Of a DNA stretch of 64,000 nt, positions 33,690-48,367 are shown piece by piece. Both the position numbers and the translations under genes were made by a program. The notes under the pieces were generated by a model. That model did not search any database. It had not been told where the DNA came from and saw only the letters and a program-made list of their open reading frames with translations. Position 1 is the first letter of the stretch; every line of letters begins with the position of its first letter. The stretch comes from Sipunculus nudus. Lineage: Eukaryota > Annelida > Sipuncula > Golfingiida > Sipunculidae. The stretch covers positions 46,899,178 through 46,963,177 of the forward strand of contig CM049307.1 of assembly GCA_026874595.1 (NCBI GenBank), read 5' to 3'.

Positions 33690-36600
33690 GAAAATGAATG
33701 GGGAAAGTGGCGTGCTTCACCGGGCTAGGAAAAAGATGTTCTGTTTCTGTAGATGTTCATGACAGGTTCAGATGGAAGAACATTTTTTATTCCATTGCGG
33801 GTATTCGTAAGATTATACTTATTGTAGACGATAGGATTTCCTGCTTTAACACGTATCTGGAGCTTGTATATTGAGTACAGCCTTCATATTTCCGATCGAG
33901 TGTACTTCGGGGAAAGCTTTTGTATTTATCTGAAATTGTACTTAGAGTAAGGCCTTAAAGATGAAAATTACTGCATTATAAACTGAATCCCACAAATATA
34001 TATAATGCGGGGTATTGTATCAGTGCATCTATTGAAATTAGACATGCGAACAGGAGAACAATACCGGCAGATTTGAACTTGTTGATACTGTAAATTTTGT
34101 AACTGACCACAGTTTTAAGTGAATTCTATAAATTATGGAAAGTAATTACTGTTTGGCTAGTGTCTCAGTGGTACTGACGTTCATATCTTAACTGTGCTGA
34201 TATTTTCACATCAGATATCAATCAAGTAAATCATTGAAATTTTAAATTCATTATAAAAACAACGGGCACGTTTAAATTATATAGTACACTAGAAATAGTA
34301 TAGAGAGGATCTAAAATTTATACTGAAAGTAAGCCACCTTAGCCTTCCACGTCTTTGATGGGAGGTGCAACTAGAATTGACATTTATAGGAATATCTTAG
34401 GGTAAACTAAAAAAAATAAAAATGCTATAGAATAGTTTATGTGACGTTATCAATGTCCTGCAATATCAGAAATCGTATCAGATTATCACAAGAGAATACC
34501 TTTTACTATCTTGAAAATAAGAATTTATGTGAATATGAGGTTATATTTCCAAAGGGTTAAGTATTCATAAAGAGTGATCGATACATTTAAACTATTGACT
34601 TGCATTGTTTTTCAGTCTGTGATAAGAGCAGAGCTTTAGTTTTTTTTAACTGCACCAATCCAGAATTACAACTGTACAGTTCCATTTACAACTGAAAAAA
34701 CAGGGAAATATCATATACGCCCCTACCTTATTTTATTTTACGCACGTTACCCCCTGTTTTTATTCATCTTTGCCCACAAATGCGGGTTCGTGATGTAGCA
34801 ATTTCTAAGATCCGCAAAAAAATGATCTTGGTACATTCATTCGGCAGGTAATGTGAATTTTGCATGCGATTCGGCTCTAGTGTCACGGCTTTCCCAATAT
34901 TAGTGTAGCCAAGACTGATGAACAAGAGGACTTTCGATTTTTGGAAACCCAGTTACACATTGCATAACACCACAGAGAAAGCCAAGCCGACCTGACAACC
35001 TCAGATAGTTCTTACCGCGGCTGGATACAGGTTAACATCGCCCCACTCCCTGCATGATAATTGCCAATTTTCAACTAGCATTACACGGCAAAGAAAAAAT
35101 TCCCCGGAATAGAGATCCTCGCGTGACTATTCCCGCGACGGCTGACGCTAGGTTAACCGGAGCTGGCCTCGGCGTCGTTGATATAGTGATGACAGATAAA
35201 CGTTGACACAATTGTTATTATTAGCAAATTTTCTACTGATATGAACATGTTTCATCTGCTGAGCCTTTTGCCGAAAGATACAACTGATATACGTAGAGAT
35301 ATCTTAAGAAAAAAATTGAATACAGCACCGTCTGCAAAAACGTTTTAATCTTCGTGCTCCGAAATAATGACGAGGTCACTTTCTAAAGAAACGCAGGAAT
35401 ATACGGTCCGTTTTAGCAAATTGATATAAAAAAATGCATGAAACCTGCAAATTAAGAAATCCATAGATGGTCTTTAACTGGTAACTGCAATCTCAGCGTT
35501 TAGGCCTACGTGAATCTACCGCTTTGTAATAAGTAGTCTTCTTTAATATTTCTATCTTAAAGTTCATTAATTGTATCTGATTCTTAAAAAAGAATATTAG
35601 AATTATTTGGACTCCGTGATAATAATTTCCTGATCATTTAACGTTTTTTCCTATTCTTTATTCCTTTTCAGCCAAACATTTCTTTCGGACTTAATATATT
35701 AACCGTATTTTTTCAAATAGAGGTGAACAAGGGGCTTGTTGATGGTAGGGGGTGGGTGTTTTTTTCGTAGAGCACATTATATCGAAATGCCAAAACCGCA
35801 ACAGATCAACTTACACGTCCACTAATATTTATCTGAATTGAAAAAAAAAGCAGATACAGATAGTAACTGATTTCTAATGGAATTATAATCACCCTTATTA
35901 CCAACACGCCAACTGATTCCGCGAAGAGCTTTCTTTTCCTGACACTAATACACTCAGACTGTCACGTGACCCCAAAATCAATCTATCGAAAGCCACCAGT
36001 GCTTGCTATGATTATCATCCATTCTATTCAATAAACAAATCCCGCTGATTGCAACAAAGAGGAAATTAAAAGATTATGTCTACTGGTGCGATTTGAGCGG
36101 GGAAAAAACGGTGAACAGAGCAAGCTGAAGGTAAGGTTTGGCGGAGACCGCTCTGATACGTCTGTTCAAGGAAAAGGAAGGGAAGACAGCCATTTGATGT
36201 CGCATATCAGTCTTAGTTAGAATCTCGCGAGGAACAAAGAGCGTATAAGGGAGGCTGACACACGAAAATTGATGAGCAACACGTCGTGAAGACCTGTCAT
36301 CGTGATTAGACTGCCGACAAATGTTTTGATGCCAGACCAAGACCACTCACCCAGCCCCAGGACTTCATGTCCAATTGTTCAATTCCTACCAAAGACGACC
36401 GGGCTTTAGCTGACTGTCAAGGGTATGGAAAAAAACTGTCACATTCCACATCCTGTGTATAGTCTGTTTTTAATATTATGTTGTGCCTAGAAATTCTTTT
36501 GACATTATTAAGACGCGCCCAGGTCACTGATTTGTAAGATGATATATGCGGCCATCAAACACTTGATATATAGAAAAAAGTGAAAAGACATGGAGAGAAT

Positions 36601-36780
36601 CATGAAATATATAACAAACAGGATATATGGGGATTCCATGAGACTTGGTGAATCAGTAAGCCCAATGACTAGGCGGATTCTGTTCGTGCGTTCTGTTTCT
36701 TGTTTGAGCATATGCATTCGCGCCAACCCCAAGACAATAAGTAACATGAAACAAGAAACACAGAAGAAATACCGGTTTTT
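33690..36780. other. Long segment without a supported gene
   Basis: AT-rich. At 36.08-36.35 kb both strands are open (88 codons minus; a plus frame runs into AAGCTGAAG|GTAAGG, a good donor). I could not decide a strand or build a model. Confidence 0.45.
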
Positions 36781-36782
36781 AG

Positions 36783-36897
36783 CAGATGAACATACTGAAT
36801 AGATTAACATACTGAATAGATGAACATACTGAAATAGATGAACATATTGAATTAGATGAACATATTGAAATAGATGAACATATTGAAATAGAGGATA
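36783..36897. repeat. Minisatellite, period about 21 bp
   Basis: Six to seven units of AGATGAACATACTGAAAT with small variations. Confidence 0.93.
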
Positions 36898-37697
36898 CTG
36901 AAAGAAACAATAAAGATTCAGTTATGATTAAAATGCGTATGCGAAGGGATGAAAATCTGGAAGATAAAATTATATTTAATATAAAAGATATATATAATTA
37001 TACATTTTGTCATAAGATATAATTTATATAACTTGACCGAATGAAAAACCAAATGGCTCAAAAATGGTGGAGTTATGTAGATTAAAAACATATTTTTTAC
37101 AACTACTTTCGACAGACATAGTGACAACCCACACAGACGTGATTCTTATTTTATCTTGAGAGTAAAATAATCCAAACAGATTAAATTAATTTGTGTTTTG
37201 CGAAACTTAAGTCCGTGTGGACAGTGTCAAATTGTTTGTATTTGACAGAAAAAAAAAACACTGCATGAAAATAATAGTAAAAATGAATCGTTTTTGCTTC
37301 GTTAATTCAGTCAAGGTACTTAAATATGGCTTTAAAGATTTTGAACAACAAGCAGTTGTTTAACTGAAAACGATTTCAAATGTTGTTTAAAGAAAGCCGG
37401 TGGAAATACGGTACCATTGTGACGTCATACCCTGTATATTACTTTCTTTATATCCAATCATCTGTAAACTGATAGTCAAGGTGCGCACTTTGATACAATC
37501 CGCCAGTAAGTTGAGGAGTTCGTGATGATTTGTGATGAAACTGTAACCACGCAAACAATACGAACGAGGTAAAAAAAAGGACGTGGGTAGAAAGAAACAA
37601 TTGTTACGGCGTGTCAGTTGACATAGCATCTCAGGTGCCGGGAGTCTGGATTGTCGGCTTTCATAGTTTATACTCATCACGATTCTGATAACTTACT

Positions 37698-38032
37698 ATG
37701 AGGATAATGTCAAAGCTCTGTCTAATGGCGAGCTTTCTGCGGGCCTAGCTAGCATATGCCGCAGTGAACTTGCACAACGGTCCTGTTACAGCTCCGAGCA
37801 TTGATAGATATGCCGCGATTCCATACTGAAAATATGACTGAATATTAAACTTTTGATAATATACCATTTCAATAAAAATTACCATACATGTCATAACACT
37901 AATGTAACTAAAATTAATAACGTTGATCAATTCACCAGTATGTTCCAGCAAAGAGTTTATGGTTAACACGAAAATATAGTACCCATCACCTTGACCTACA
38001 GTTGTGTTTAACTCAAAAAGAGACACATCCAC
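37698..38032 (-). CDS. Candidate membrane-protein ORF with in-frame stop before a strong donor
   Basis: From ATG at 38032, 95 codons run to TAG at 37745-37747. Two hydrophobic segments (INFSYISVMTCMVIFIEMVY and YGIAAYLSMLGAVTGPL) are separated by a short polar loop (YQKFNIQS), resembling two helices of a multi-pass membrane protein. The frame continues beyond the stop (ARRKLAIRQSFDIILI) straight to a near-perfect donor, CTCATA|GTAAGT, in phase 0 (last exon base 37697). Either this is a pseudogene exon with one nonsense change, or the alignment with the donor is chance. A GPCR-like origin is only a guess. Confidence 0.3.
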
Positions 38033-38039
38033 GATTTCT

Positions 38040-39553
38040 TGAAGGTCATATACAATGCATGTTAATCATCAGCATTAAATGTGTGTAATGGGAATATATC
38101 AAATTAAAATGTAGAAACGTATCAGTAACAAAGGACTATGTATAAATGTGATATACCGTGAAAGAAGTATACTTAACATATGAAACACGCAGTGTACAAA
38201 TGGTCAGATAAATCGTATTTCACATACTTAAGTGAACAGTCTTGTTAAGTATTGTTTCCTGAAGACAAAGCCCGATATGCCTGGTATAGTGAATGCATGA
38301 GAGTTCACATATTTTGATGTTTATGGAAACGATCCACCGTCTGTAAAAAATCCGCGTAGTTTTCATGAGTATTTACGGTAGAACTGCACATGATTTCTGA
38401 TATGCTAATTCATTCAAATTCTTACAGTGCACATCAGATATAGGAAAGAGTTACATTTCCCCTAAGGAACAACGAGTAAAATAAAAAAGCATATGTTTAT
38501 TGGCTCGAATAATGAAGGTTAAACTTAAAAACTTATTTCCATTCAGTCTATAATTAAAAAGCAAACAAAAATATTCAATGTGAGAATATTAAGAAAGACT
38601 TAAGACATACATGGTCATACTTATATTTGTTTCATAAAATTTTGATTAAAAAATATCCATATCAGGACAACGGCAAGCAGATAATGATCCCTTCAGACAT
38701 ATAATTAACTCATATAATTACTAATTTAAGTGCCAATTTCAGTGTACGAAACCCTTGAAATAAGTGAGCTGCGCTGACATAGACATAAATACTGATACTG
38801 GGTCGCTAGCGTTAAGAACAAAGGTTAATAAGGGCTGTCTGCGACACGGGGCGGGGGATAACATACACGTATAAGGTTCTCTTATACACAAGCACAAACT
38901 GGTAAAATTGCCAGCCAGATTGTATTGCTCATCATGAGACATGAGATTTAAATGTAGATGTAAAAGAATCATAAGTGATGGTAACCATTACGGTGTTTGC
39001 TGTAACGTTACCTTATTGTTCAAGTTTATAATATTATTTCATGTCGGAATGTCACGACTTTCTGATGAAAGTCCATTTTTATATCTATTGGTGGTTCATG
39101 TTACCAATTCCGTGTATGATTATGTGACTCCGCAAAAGTATTTGTCTGTCTGACTGATTCCCAATACAATATCTAAAAACAAATTGTGGAAGCGTAGCAC
39201 ATGAGCCAAGGAAGATGTGATAAAATGTGGCCCCAGGTGCTGGCGGAGGTATGCGCTTGCTGAATACTTTCTTTTTCGTAGTAGGAATTGAAACACTATA
39301 TGAAATGTATTTTTTCAGGTGCGTTTGCATATATCCCTTGCCGTGATTAGATCAGACCCGTAACTTCGTGCGGAGATATTTGGCATTTGTGGATTCTCTT
39401 TGGAAAAGAAATATCTTCAACTGGCATCTATCAAATAAATTTGTTTCCCTCGTCACAATATAGTGATCTTCCAACAGAGTACATCCTCTATCATTTAAAT
39501 GTCGATTTGGTATTCCTGCTGTCTATATATGACGCAACATTTAACGAGCAACG
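38040..39553. other. No supported gene; repeat-like fragment near 39.15-39.33 kb
   Basis: GCTGGCGGAGGTATGCGCTTGCTGA at 39239-39263 resembles a phrase common at the ends of invertebrate dispersed repeats. Related GGCGGAGGTAACA occurs at 47656, and GGAGGTTATGCC at 42932. Confidence 0.4.
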
Positions 39554-40060
39554 CAGTTGGATATCGCATCGTATAACTTAATACCTGGGCGTCTGTCACT
39601 CTCGATTTGAACAGATGGGGTTCGTTTTCGTTCTCCGTACATGTTCCTGTTCCTGAATTATACAAATAGAATTATGTTCCTGTTCCGAAACCATAACGAA
39701 TTATTTCACATATACGTACATGTATTTTAAAATGACGATCAATAGTACATGTCGCTCGATTTCATTGATTTTTTTTACAGATATATTATATATGAGAAAT
39801 TATTCCCAGTTGAATATCGCATCGTAAAATTTAATACCTCAGCGTCTGTCACTCTAGATTGTCACAGATGGGCCTCATTTACGTTCCCCGAACATGTTCC
39901 TGTTCCTGAATTATACAAATAGAAATATGTCCCTGTTCCGAAAGCAAAACGTAATGTTACATATACGTACATGTGTTTTGAAAGGACAATCAATTGTGCA
40001 TGTCGCTTGATTTAATTGATTTTTTTTTCAAATATATTATATATGAGAAATATATTAGAA
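39554..40060 (+). repeat. Tandem duplication, unit about 253 bp
   Basis: Copies 39554-39806 and 39807-40060 share ATATCGCATCGTA, GCGTCTGTCACTCT, CATGTTCCTGTTCCTGAA, TTATACAAATAGAA, ACATATACGTACATGT, CATGTCGCT and ATATATTATATATGAGAAAT. Both copies are well conserved, so the duplication looks fairly recent. Confidence 0.93.
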
Positions 40061-43000
40061 TAATAAAAAAATATTATTCGGAAATTCATGTTATATCAGT
40101 CAATAAAATTAAAATGAACAGGCGGAGTAATGGTAGCCTTTATCTTGTTCCTGTGCCCCCTTGGTGGTGTAACCAACCCCCGGAGCTTGTTTCGGTTTTT
40201 TTCTTGAACAGTGCACACTGCACAGGAACGTGTTTGTGAACAAAAACATTAGAAACATGTTAAAAGAACGAAAACATAGCCCAGGAGTAGTGGCCCGTCG
40301 CTATCATGTAACCATGGTCAGCCAACAGTAAAAAGGAGAGCTGTATTTCTATTTTTTAACTGCTTCGTAGTGTAGGTTTTCGTGGGTTCCTGTATTGTTA
40401 AGGTAATTAACAACCAGCGGACCAGGTGTTCTGATTAGTGTTACATCTCATGTGTTGCAAATCAAGGTTGCTGCATGCAGGGAGTAGGTGAATGAGTGAT
40501 GAAGGATGAATTTGATGGAACGAAGGACAGAGGCTCCATTAAAAATGGCGGATAGTTATTAGCGGGACCATCTTAAATGTGTTATGAATCGGCACGTGGA
40601 ACAAAATTCATTTCCTGCAGCATCACGCATAGTTTAGGACGGTTAGATATGCTAGATAAGAGATTTTCCGGAGATGATGCGAATTGCTAAAAATATTTTT
40701 TTACACAACAACTTATACTGTTTTACTATCGTATGAACACGCATAGATATATTCCCTAATATATTCCCAGCCACAAAGACACGATGGATATCTCAAGCAC
40801 ACGGGACAGCTATCTCTTACTTATGTGACAAGTTATTCCTGTGCGCACGATAGCTAAATGTGGCGCAAGAGATTTAAATATTTTTGGCATTCACCAACCG
40901 AGTTACTATATACTTTTCTGGTCACAGCATGATTTCTCTTCGGACCGGGGTGAGCGACCCCTCAGCCTTCGCTGGGTCTCGGCGCTGGTAACCTACGACT
41001 AATCAATTGTAGCTTTCACTGGATAAACGTGCAGAACTTCGCTAATTGCCATCAACACGTTTCTTTTCTTTCATCTGGTACTCCCTAGGTCCAAACAAAT
41101 AGCCAGAAATCTCGGCTGAACAGTTCGGTATCTGTGATTAATGTGTTGACGGGGTACGTGATCGGGGCTTGCGAATATAAAGAACTCAACGCTAAGTAAA
41201 CGTCTATGTTAGAAGCGGTGGTGTGTGAAGAAGGCGGAGAGGATTTGGTTATTATCCCGGCTGTATAGAAGGTTAACAGCTAGCAGAGGACTATTTTCTC
41301 CCCTAGGACGACGGATGGTCTCTCATATTGAACGCGTCTGTGTGATAAAGATACGTTTTATAAATAGCTATCTACGTGGGTTGTTCCAAGTTTAAAACTA
41401 CGGGGGTGTAAGAACTCCGGTATGTTCCTTAATCTTACCACTACTGCAGACAGAGGGGTATAGATAGCAGCAGAAAAAAAGGTAGAAGGTACTCAATATC
41501 ATTAAAATCCAAATATATGAACATCTTTCCTCTTTAGACAGGATGTACCGGCTTATACTTATTTATAGGTTTATGGGGTCACCTATAAGGCTTTAACGCC
41601 TTTAATCTATTTGCGTCCTGTAAGGTTTTGTGAGCAGACATTAATTATTATAAGCAGCGTATGAGATACAACTGTCACACACCAGACATTTTTTCGATTG
41701 GCGAACATAAGTGAATAACATGACTATCTGAATGCACAAACGTAATTCATTATGTTCCTGGTGATTAATTATTTTTTTCTGTTTTCTCTGACTGCTGTGG
41801 GGTTATACATTCATGTTTAAATCGAAGCGCCTGCTTATTTACATGTTTAATTGGACCTAAGAAAAAAACTGTCACAATTATTTTATTCACATATTTGCAA
41901 AAACAGTGCAGAAATTATAAATCAGCATCAGTCAAAACCATTACTTTTGATATTTTATTACAGCCAGCGGCTCCAGCAGCTGTGACGGGTGTTTCAACCC
42001 TTCAGGTTGTCAGGGGTACATTGAACATAAATATGTAACTCATTAGGACTAGCCATTTGAAGGACTGTTAAAATCGACTATTGGCATCGGTTCGGCGTTC
42101 GATGGTCTATACATTTAATGGCGACTGGTAAAAACAATTCTTGTGACCTGATAGGTCCACTCGACTTCGCCCCGGATTTGTTTTACATGGGCCGAATTAG
42201 AACCAAGCCGGGATGTAAATAAGTGAGGCTGGATACCTTTCGTTGTTTGTGACAGATTGCGGTGCGATTAACCATTTGCGAAATAATGTCAGACACACAT
42301 GGGACACACATGGCATCGTCAAGACATTTGTAACGGAAACCTGGCATTTTGTATGCGTGGTCACAGAAGAGTTGCATGCGTGGCCACGATTTAGAGGCTC
42401 AACAGAGAGTTATAATACAGATTATAACGAGTACCAAGAGTCTATTATCGGTACCTGATTATCGATAGAAATAAACTAATCGATTAATTTTATGACAAAT
42501 GAGTGGTGGCAAAGTAGCAAAAGTGAAACATAATAAAAGCCTTCCCGCGACCGAAAAAAGCTACATTTCAACTGCACGTTTATTCCTTTGCTTGGGAAAA
42601 TATGGATAGACTCCTGTGATCTTTATACAATGATATGACGTCACTGGGACCAGAATAATATAAAAAAAGGGGACTGGCGTGATTATGTCATGGACGTCAT
42701 ACCGTCCTGTGAGACTTCTGAGATTACGGGTCGCTTCAAGCAGTCAGATTTATGTTACATTCAATCAAACCACTGTGCTTCCCGCACTGGGTTATCATTT
42801 TATAAGTAATCTTTGACGTATCAAGCGATTATATGACGAGAGATATCTGGGATTAAATATGATACAAACGTCGGTGTTAGGAACGTTAATCTACCTCATT
42901 CGGTCGTTCAGATTTCATTGGCCCCTCCAGGAGGTTATGCCTTCATCTCCGTTCGTTAGTGTGTTTGTGTGTTTGATCACAACATTATTAGCGCAATCAT

Positions 43001-43440
43001 GAACGGAATCTCATAAGCTTTTTAAGATATTTCGGGAAGGGCAAGTGAGACGATTAGATTGCACATCGTTAAACGCTGACCAGATGGCTCTTCGTGTTTA
43101 TAGCCTGGGGTCAGCCCGTATCATGTCTGTTTGTTCTTTCGCCAGGAATTATAATTTTTATCGCCGTTAGTTGGTTGTGTTTTTGGATGGTTTGCCCATT
43201 AGGAACTTTATCAAAAATTTTATGAACGGAGTTAAATTAACCCATAATTGAGGGTTAAAATAACACCTACGGGAAAAAAACACAATATTTTTTTCTTCAT
43301 TCGTGTAATGCGTATTGAATTTTACAATTGTTAGAAGACGATTTTGTGGAGAGTTATTGATTGATATACAGCACCGCCTTTGCCCGTAGTGGTGATTTTT
43401 ATCAAAGATTTGCTGATCGCTTTCATTATCTTTGGGTTGC
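40061..43440. other. Long segment without a supported gene
   Basis: 40.9-41.4 kb is GC-richer and has AATATAAAG at about 41176 followed by a 20-codon frame (MLEAVVCEEGGEDLVIIPAV), possibly promoter-proximal. A CRE TGACGTCA lies at 42636-42643. Confidence 0.4.
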
Positions 43441-43453
43441 ATCTATATATATA

Positions 43454-43502
<49 letters not shown>
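43441..43502. repeat. (TA)n microsatellite
   Basis: TA repeats with one GTG interruption. Confidence 0.96.
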
Positions 43503-43506
<4 letters not shown>

Positions 43507-44095
43507 ATACTACTTTCTAGTTGATTATGCAAATTTCATAATTGTCATGCCGCACAGTAACACACTAAGGGGAAAACAACGACTGTCTTTTTCATAATGA
43601 CAAGAAGTCGGGGATGAATAACGTATAACGTAGAATAAGTGTGTGGATTAAGCTGCAGTGCCTCAGACATGCGTGGGTGGGATATTAACATTAACGTAAT
43701 ACCTGACATTGCAGTATGAGACAAAACCCAATCTTCAGGTTGATCCGTTGGACTCCTTCTCCGCTTATTCTGTAAGCCTAAGGCTTTAGTTTAACACAGG
43801 GGACGGCGACCCTGGTGCTTAGACGAAGTCTTGCATCTGTAAATACGACGTCCAAGATGTTCTACAAGTCCGTCTCTACATTCAAATGGCCCAAAATTGA
43901 TTGTAATAGCGCAAGTTTAAAGTATTCGTTTAATACGTATACAACTAATTTACGCTCAGATTAGGGTACGCTAAGCCATAGCGATCATCTTTCATTTAGT
44001 CCTTATACCATTCTTGCAATAATGATGCATATTGAATTAATTCAAATTTCTTTAAAATATGATCATCATGCAATGATCATCATCCTTCAATAAAC

Positions 44096-44191
44096 ATATA
44101 TATATATATATATATATATATACAGTAAAACCTTGCCTAACGACCACCACTTAATCGAGGTCCCGTTTGTGGTCGTAATTTCGAGGTGTCA

Positions 44192-44250
<59 letters not shown>
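44096..44250. mobile_element. Tiny MITE (about 77 bp) embedded in (TA)n
   Basis: 44121-44197 reads TACAGTAAAACCTTGCCTAA ... CGAGGTGTCACTGTATA. The ends are inverted repeats that resemble the termini of the longer MITEs at 18.1, 25.8 and 55.4 kb. It is flanked on both sides by pure TA repeats (44096-44120 and 44196-44247), consistent with insertion at TA followed by expansion, or insertion into an existing tract. Confidence 0.8.
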
Positions 44251-47200
44251 TAACCACATTTGTTATTCTTTGCGGATGTCCAGTTTTATATATATATATT
44301 GGATTTTTGTGTGCACTAATGCAGTGGTAAGAATATAAACGTAAAAATCAATATTAAATTTCTCTGTGTTGAAAAGGGAAGTTTTGATATCATCCTCTTG
44401 ATTTCAGTACAGTTTCTAATAACATAAATCTGAGGTAGGATCACATATACAGGTTTATTCTATATATTTTAAACCTTTCTCCCAAATGCATTTCTGATTA
44501 TCAAAATTGTGCATTTGAAATAAGGCACTGAAACTTTACTTGATATGGGCAGTTTTAATAAAGGGGAACCGGAATTATAGAGGCCGTGAGTGCATATAGG
44601 CTACATGACAGTCACCTAAAAATACAACCATCAGACCTATAGCCCTTTTGTAATTTCGATCCCTATCCTATTCTTCATAATATTTACAATAAAATGTTGA
44701 TTTAATTCTTGTATAATTGACTCGAATGCTATAATCGCACTGTCATTTGGATGATATTAAAAATAAAATTATCGTTCTTCAATGTTATTACCTAATATCA
44801 AATGTCACAATCAGCATTTTTACCGCTTGTATGTAATATAATGAGTTTTCGCCATTTCATAGCATTTCTGCCTCTATAACGTCACGACAGATGAATTATG
44901 ACATGTTTCTACTGTTTTCATGAATAAATTTTCACTTTTTAAGATAACAGGGTGATAATCATGAACAACTGAATGGCACTTATACTTCCAAATTAAAATA
45001 GATTTGTAGGTTAAATGTATTGTTAATATCACACGGGATACAGAGATAATTTATAGGACGTGGATTTTAGCCTCGCAAGAATACACGACTAACTGAGTAA
45101 CGTAGGTTATGATGAATTAAACACTTATTTGAAGACTTCAATTACTTTATTTCAGGCTTAAGGGCGGGAACAGGCCATAATTTCCTCTTGCAAGGTCCAA
45201 TGGATTGCCATTCTATCATCGGCATTTCTCTCGAGATATGATTAACACACTTGATTTAAAACTTACGATTAAGCATGAAAACCATTTGGCATTATTTACA
45301 ATAACTGGTCTCGGAAGATTTCGGTGTTGTATATATCTTGGTCCTGGAAGATATAATCTGAAACCATATTCAACTATAAACATTTTACAGTTTGAACAGA
45401 AAATAATAACACACTGTTCATCACAGATAATACAATTTGTTGCATCAAATATAATTTAGTACCTCTTGCGTTAGTATTATTCCGCTTTGTACACTTATAG
45501 GAATTATACAATCCCGACATCTCTATCGGTTAAATTCTTGCGTAAATTTGCGTGCATTATCGTATTAAAGTATGAAATATATTATAACATTTGTTTCTAG
45601 TAACTTTGCTTTTCATTCTTGTTTGTTTAAAAATTCAAAGAATGTTATAATGACAATTCTTTTTGAAAATTGGCCACAAAGGTGAATATAAAATTTGGTA
45701 GGTGTAATTAACAAATATTTGCCTTTAGGAGTATAAACAGTAACCACTCACAGAGCTCAGAGCTACAGACGTATCAGACAAAGTCAAGGCCGATGTTAAA
45801 AGTTCAGGAACGAGAATTTCATTCTACTGACATCTTTAGATGAATCCCGAGAGTTCAATGTATTTTAATTTATAAAATTTTACGAAATGGGTTTCCAGAT
45901 CTCTTCTGCTTTGGTTTAAACACACTCTGCAGTCAGAATTTAAGAGCAGGGCGGCCGTCTAATCGGCAATAACAAAAATGTGTGAATTTGACAGGGTTGT
46001 ATACCTTTAATATTTATTTAGATGCTTTACTGTACATTATAGATACTCGAAAGATAATAAGGATCTGCATGCTGGTCATCTCGGCACTGAGTGCGTGTAA
46101 TGTGTATTGTCAATATCGCGAATAATTCCTTAATTGAGTTCCCTTGATGCATCGCGAGGCTAAATACCATCGAATCCATGGTTCGGATCTTCTAACGGTG
46201 CACTTTAAATGATTAGAGATAAAAAGAAGCAGGGTGAGTCAGGGTTTTCGAATTTCAAAACCACCCATCCATCCGAAAGATGGCATTTCAAAACATGATA
46301 CTTTCGAGGGGACACGCTATTACATATAAGGAAAATGATTTTTAATTAATTAAATTGCTCCTTCTTCATTTTACGGAATATGACATACATATGATCGGAT
46401 ATATATAACGCATTGTTTTTGTCTCAATATACCAGGGTACACCAGCGTCATAGAAATTCGGTGCTTCTAATACATTTGTTCAGTCCCATGATTATTTTAC
46501 ATATAGCTATACAGGTTGGCAAATAATCAGAAAATAATGGGTGGACGAATGGTTCTCAGGAATCGAAGGCCTTGCTTAATCCGTTTATAGAGACCAATTA
46601 AACGTAGAACGCACAGGACGTTATGTTGAAGACAAATCACTACTTCCGGTTTCACTTTCCTGTAATTTGTCTAAACGAGGCGTCGACGGCCATTTTCACA
46701 CGTTGTCTCCCGGTTAAATGTTGACAAGGGCCTGTGTAGGGCCAAATTATTTCCCATTTAGAACATGAGTGGACTTACAAGAGAGAGCCTGTGGAAATGT
46801 AAATGATGTTGGTAGGACCCTCCATGGCAACGTACTCCCTTGATGAACTGGAATTTTTTATTATTGGGAGTGTTTTTGTAACCTCCCACAAAAGAAAATT
46901 GATGGCTAGTTATCGATAATCTTATCGCTATACATTCCTCTGAAAGGAAGTTTCACTGACTGCATGGTACTGCAGACCTCAGACGTTTCATCATAATATT
47001 ATTAATATTTGAACTAAGGTAACATTCTATCAGTTTCTTCAAGTCAGGCAAGCAAACATGTAACCTTATCACAACTTCGGGACTCCTGTTACAGCTAAAG
47101 TTGCTAGTTTGCAGCCATTAGGATAATTTTCTATGGATATTGATACCGATATTAATATTTCCCATTTTCTCGAAATTCATCTCTTATTTTATCGATTATC

Positions 47201-48335
47201 GATCCATCTGATCTTTTAATCGGACTATTAAAACGACAAATTAATCTTAATAAAATCCCTTATTACTGAATATTCTTTACACTATATACGATTATAAATA
47301 TGTAATACGTACACGGCATCAGTTATATATTTTAATCTAGGCTTAGATTCGAATTGTGTTATCAAATTGCACTGGTGTTAAAGAAATTATAGACCTATGT
47401 ATACATGACAGAATATATTCTAAAGTAAACTGGTACTCACTTGAGCGCGTACATGCGCAAAGTCAAAACAATCCTTCTGGGTCCATCCTTTGTCTGGATC
47501 CGCACTGGATTAATGATGGTATTCCTATACCCATGTCTAACTCCATCAGCTCGCGAAAATCAGTTCTCAGTATTAATTTTTGGATTATATTTGCATAATT
47601 AATTCTTTACATAACAACCCAAAAAAACATAAACAAATGAAAACAGAAGTTCCTTGGCGGAGGTAACACAATAGCATTCAGAAATTGTTAAAACGATTAT
47701 CACTTAAAGGGGTCTATTCACATGCCTGGTATGTTACAATACATGAAGTATAGTGTTTCCTCTTGATCTAAAATTAATTTTATCTGCCTATATTTGATTA
47801 TTAAACCGTTTGTTGGTCCCTGAATACAAGTGGAAATACACTTGAACCGGGCATGTTCAATGGCGCCACCTGGTGGCCTCACCGTGCAACATCAGACTAC
47901 TTTGGTTCTTATTTGAGTGAAGGCACATGCCCAAGATCGGACCAATGATCTCGCAGTCTTATTATGATATATAGACACAGCGTTTACTCACACACAGAAT
48001 CCTAACAACGCATAAAGATAAAAAGACGATAATAAGTTCCAGAATTTTCGTACCCCTGTTACATCGCAATTCAACATTTCGTACGTTTACAACTATATAT
48101 GCCCCGAAACTTCTTCCTTTCCGAAAATCCAGCTCTCATACAATTTTAAAGTAAATTACTTTATTTTAACCATATAACCAAACAACAAACATACACACAA
48201 GGGTACCGGGTGATAATGTATCGATCAATACTGTTCATGCAAGCGCGGCAAACACTATACGTAAAATGTGATACACATATGTTAACTACCAGTAGACCGC
48301 TGGTGCCACGGGTTTTTGCGATTCATACCGGTGGC
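44251..48335. other. Long AT-rich segment without a supported gene
   Basis: Frames at 45205-45459 and 47356-47598 have no splice support and AT-driven composition. GGCGCCACCTGGTGGCCTC at about 47862-47880 is a GC-rich CTCF-like or repeat-like word. Confidence 0.45.
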
Positions 48336-48367
48336 CCCCTTTTACTCTCTGTTCCAATTTACATCAG

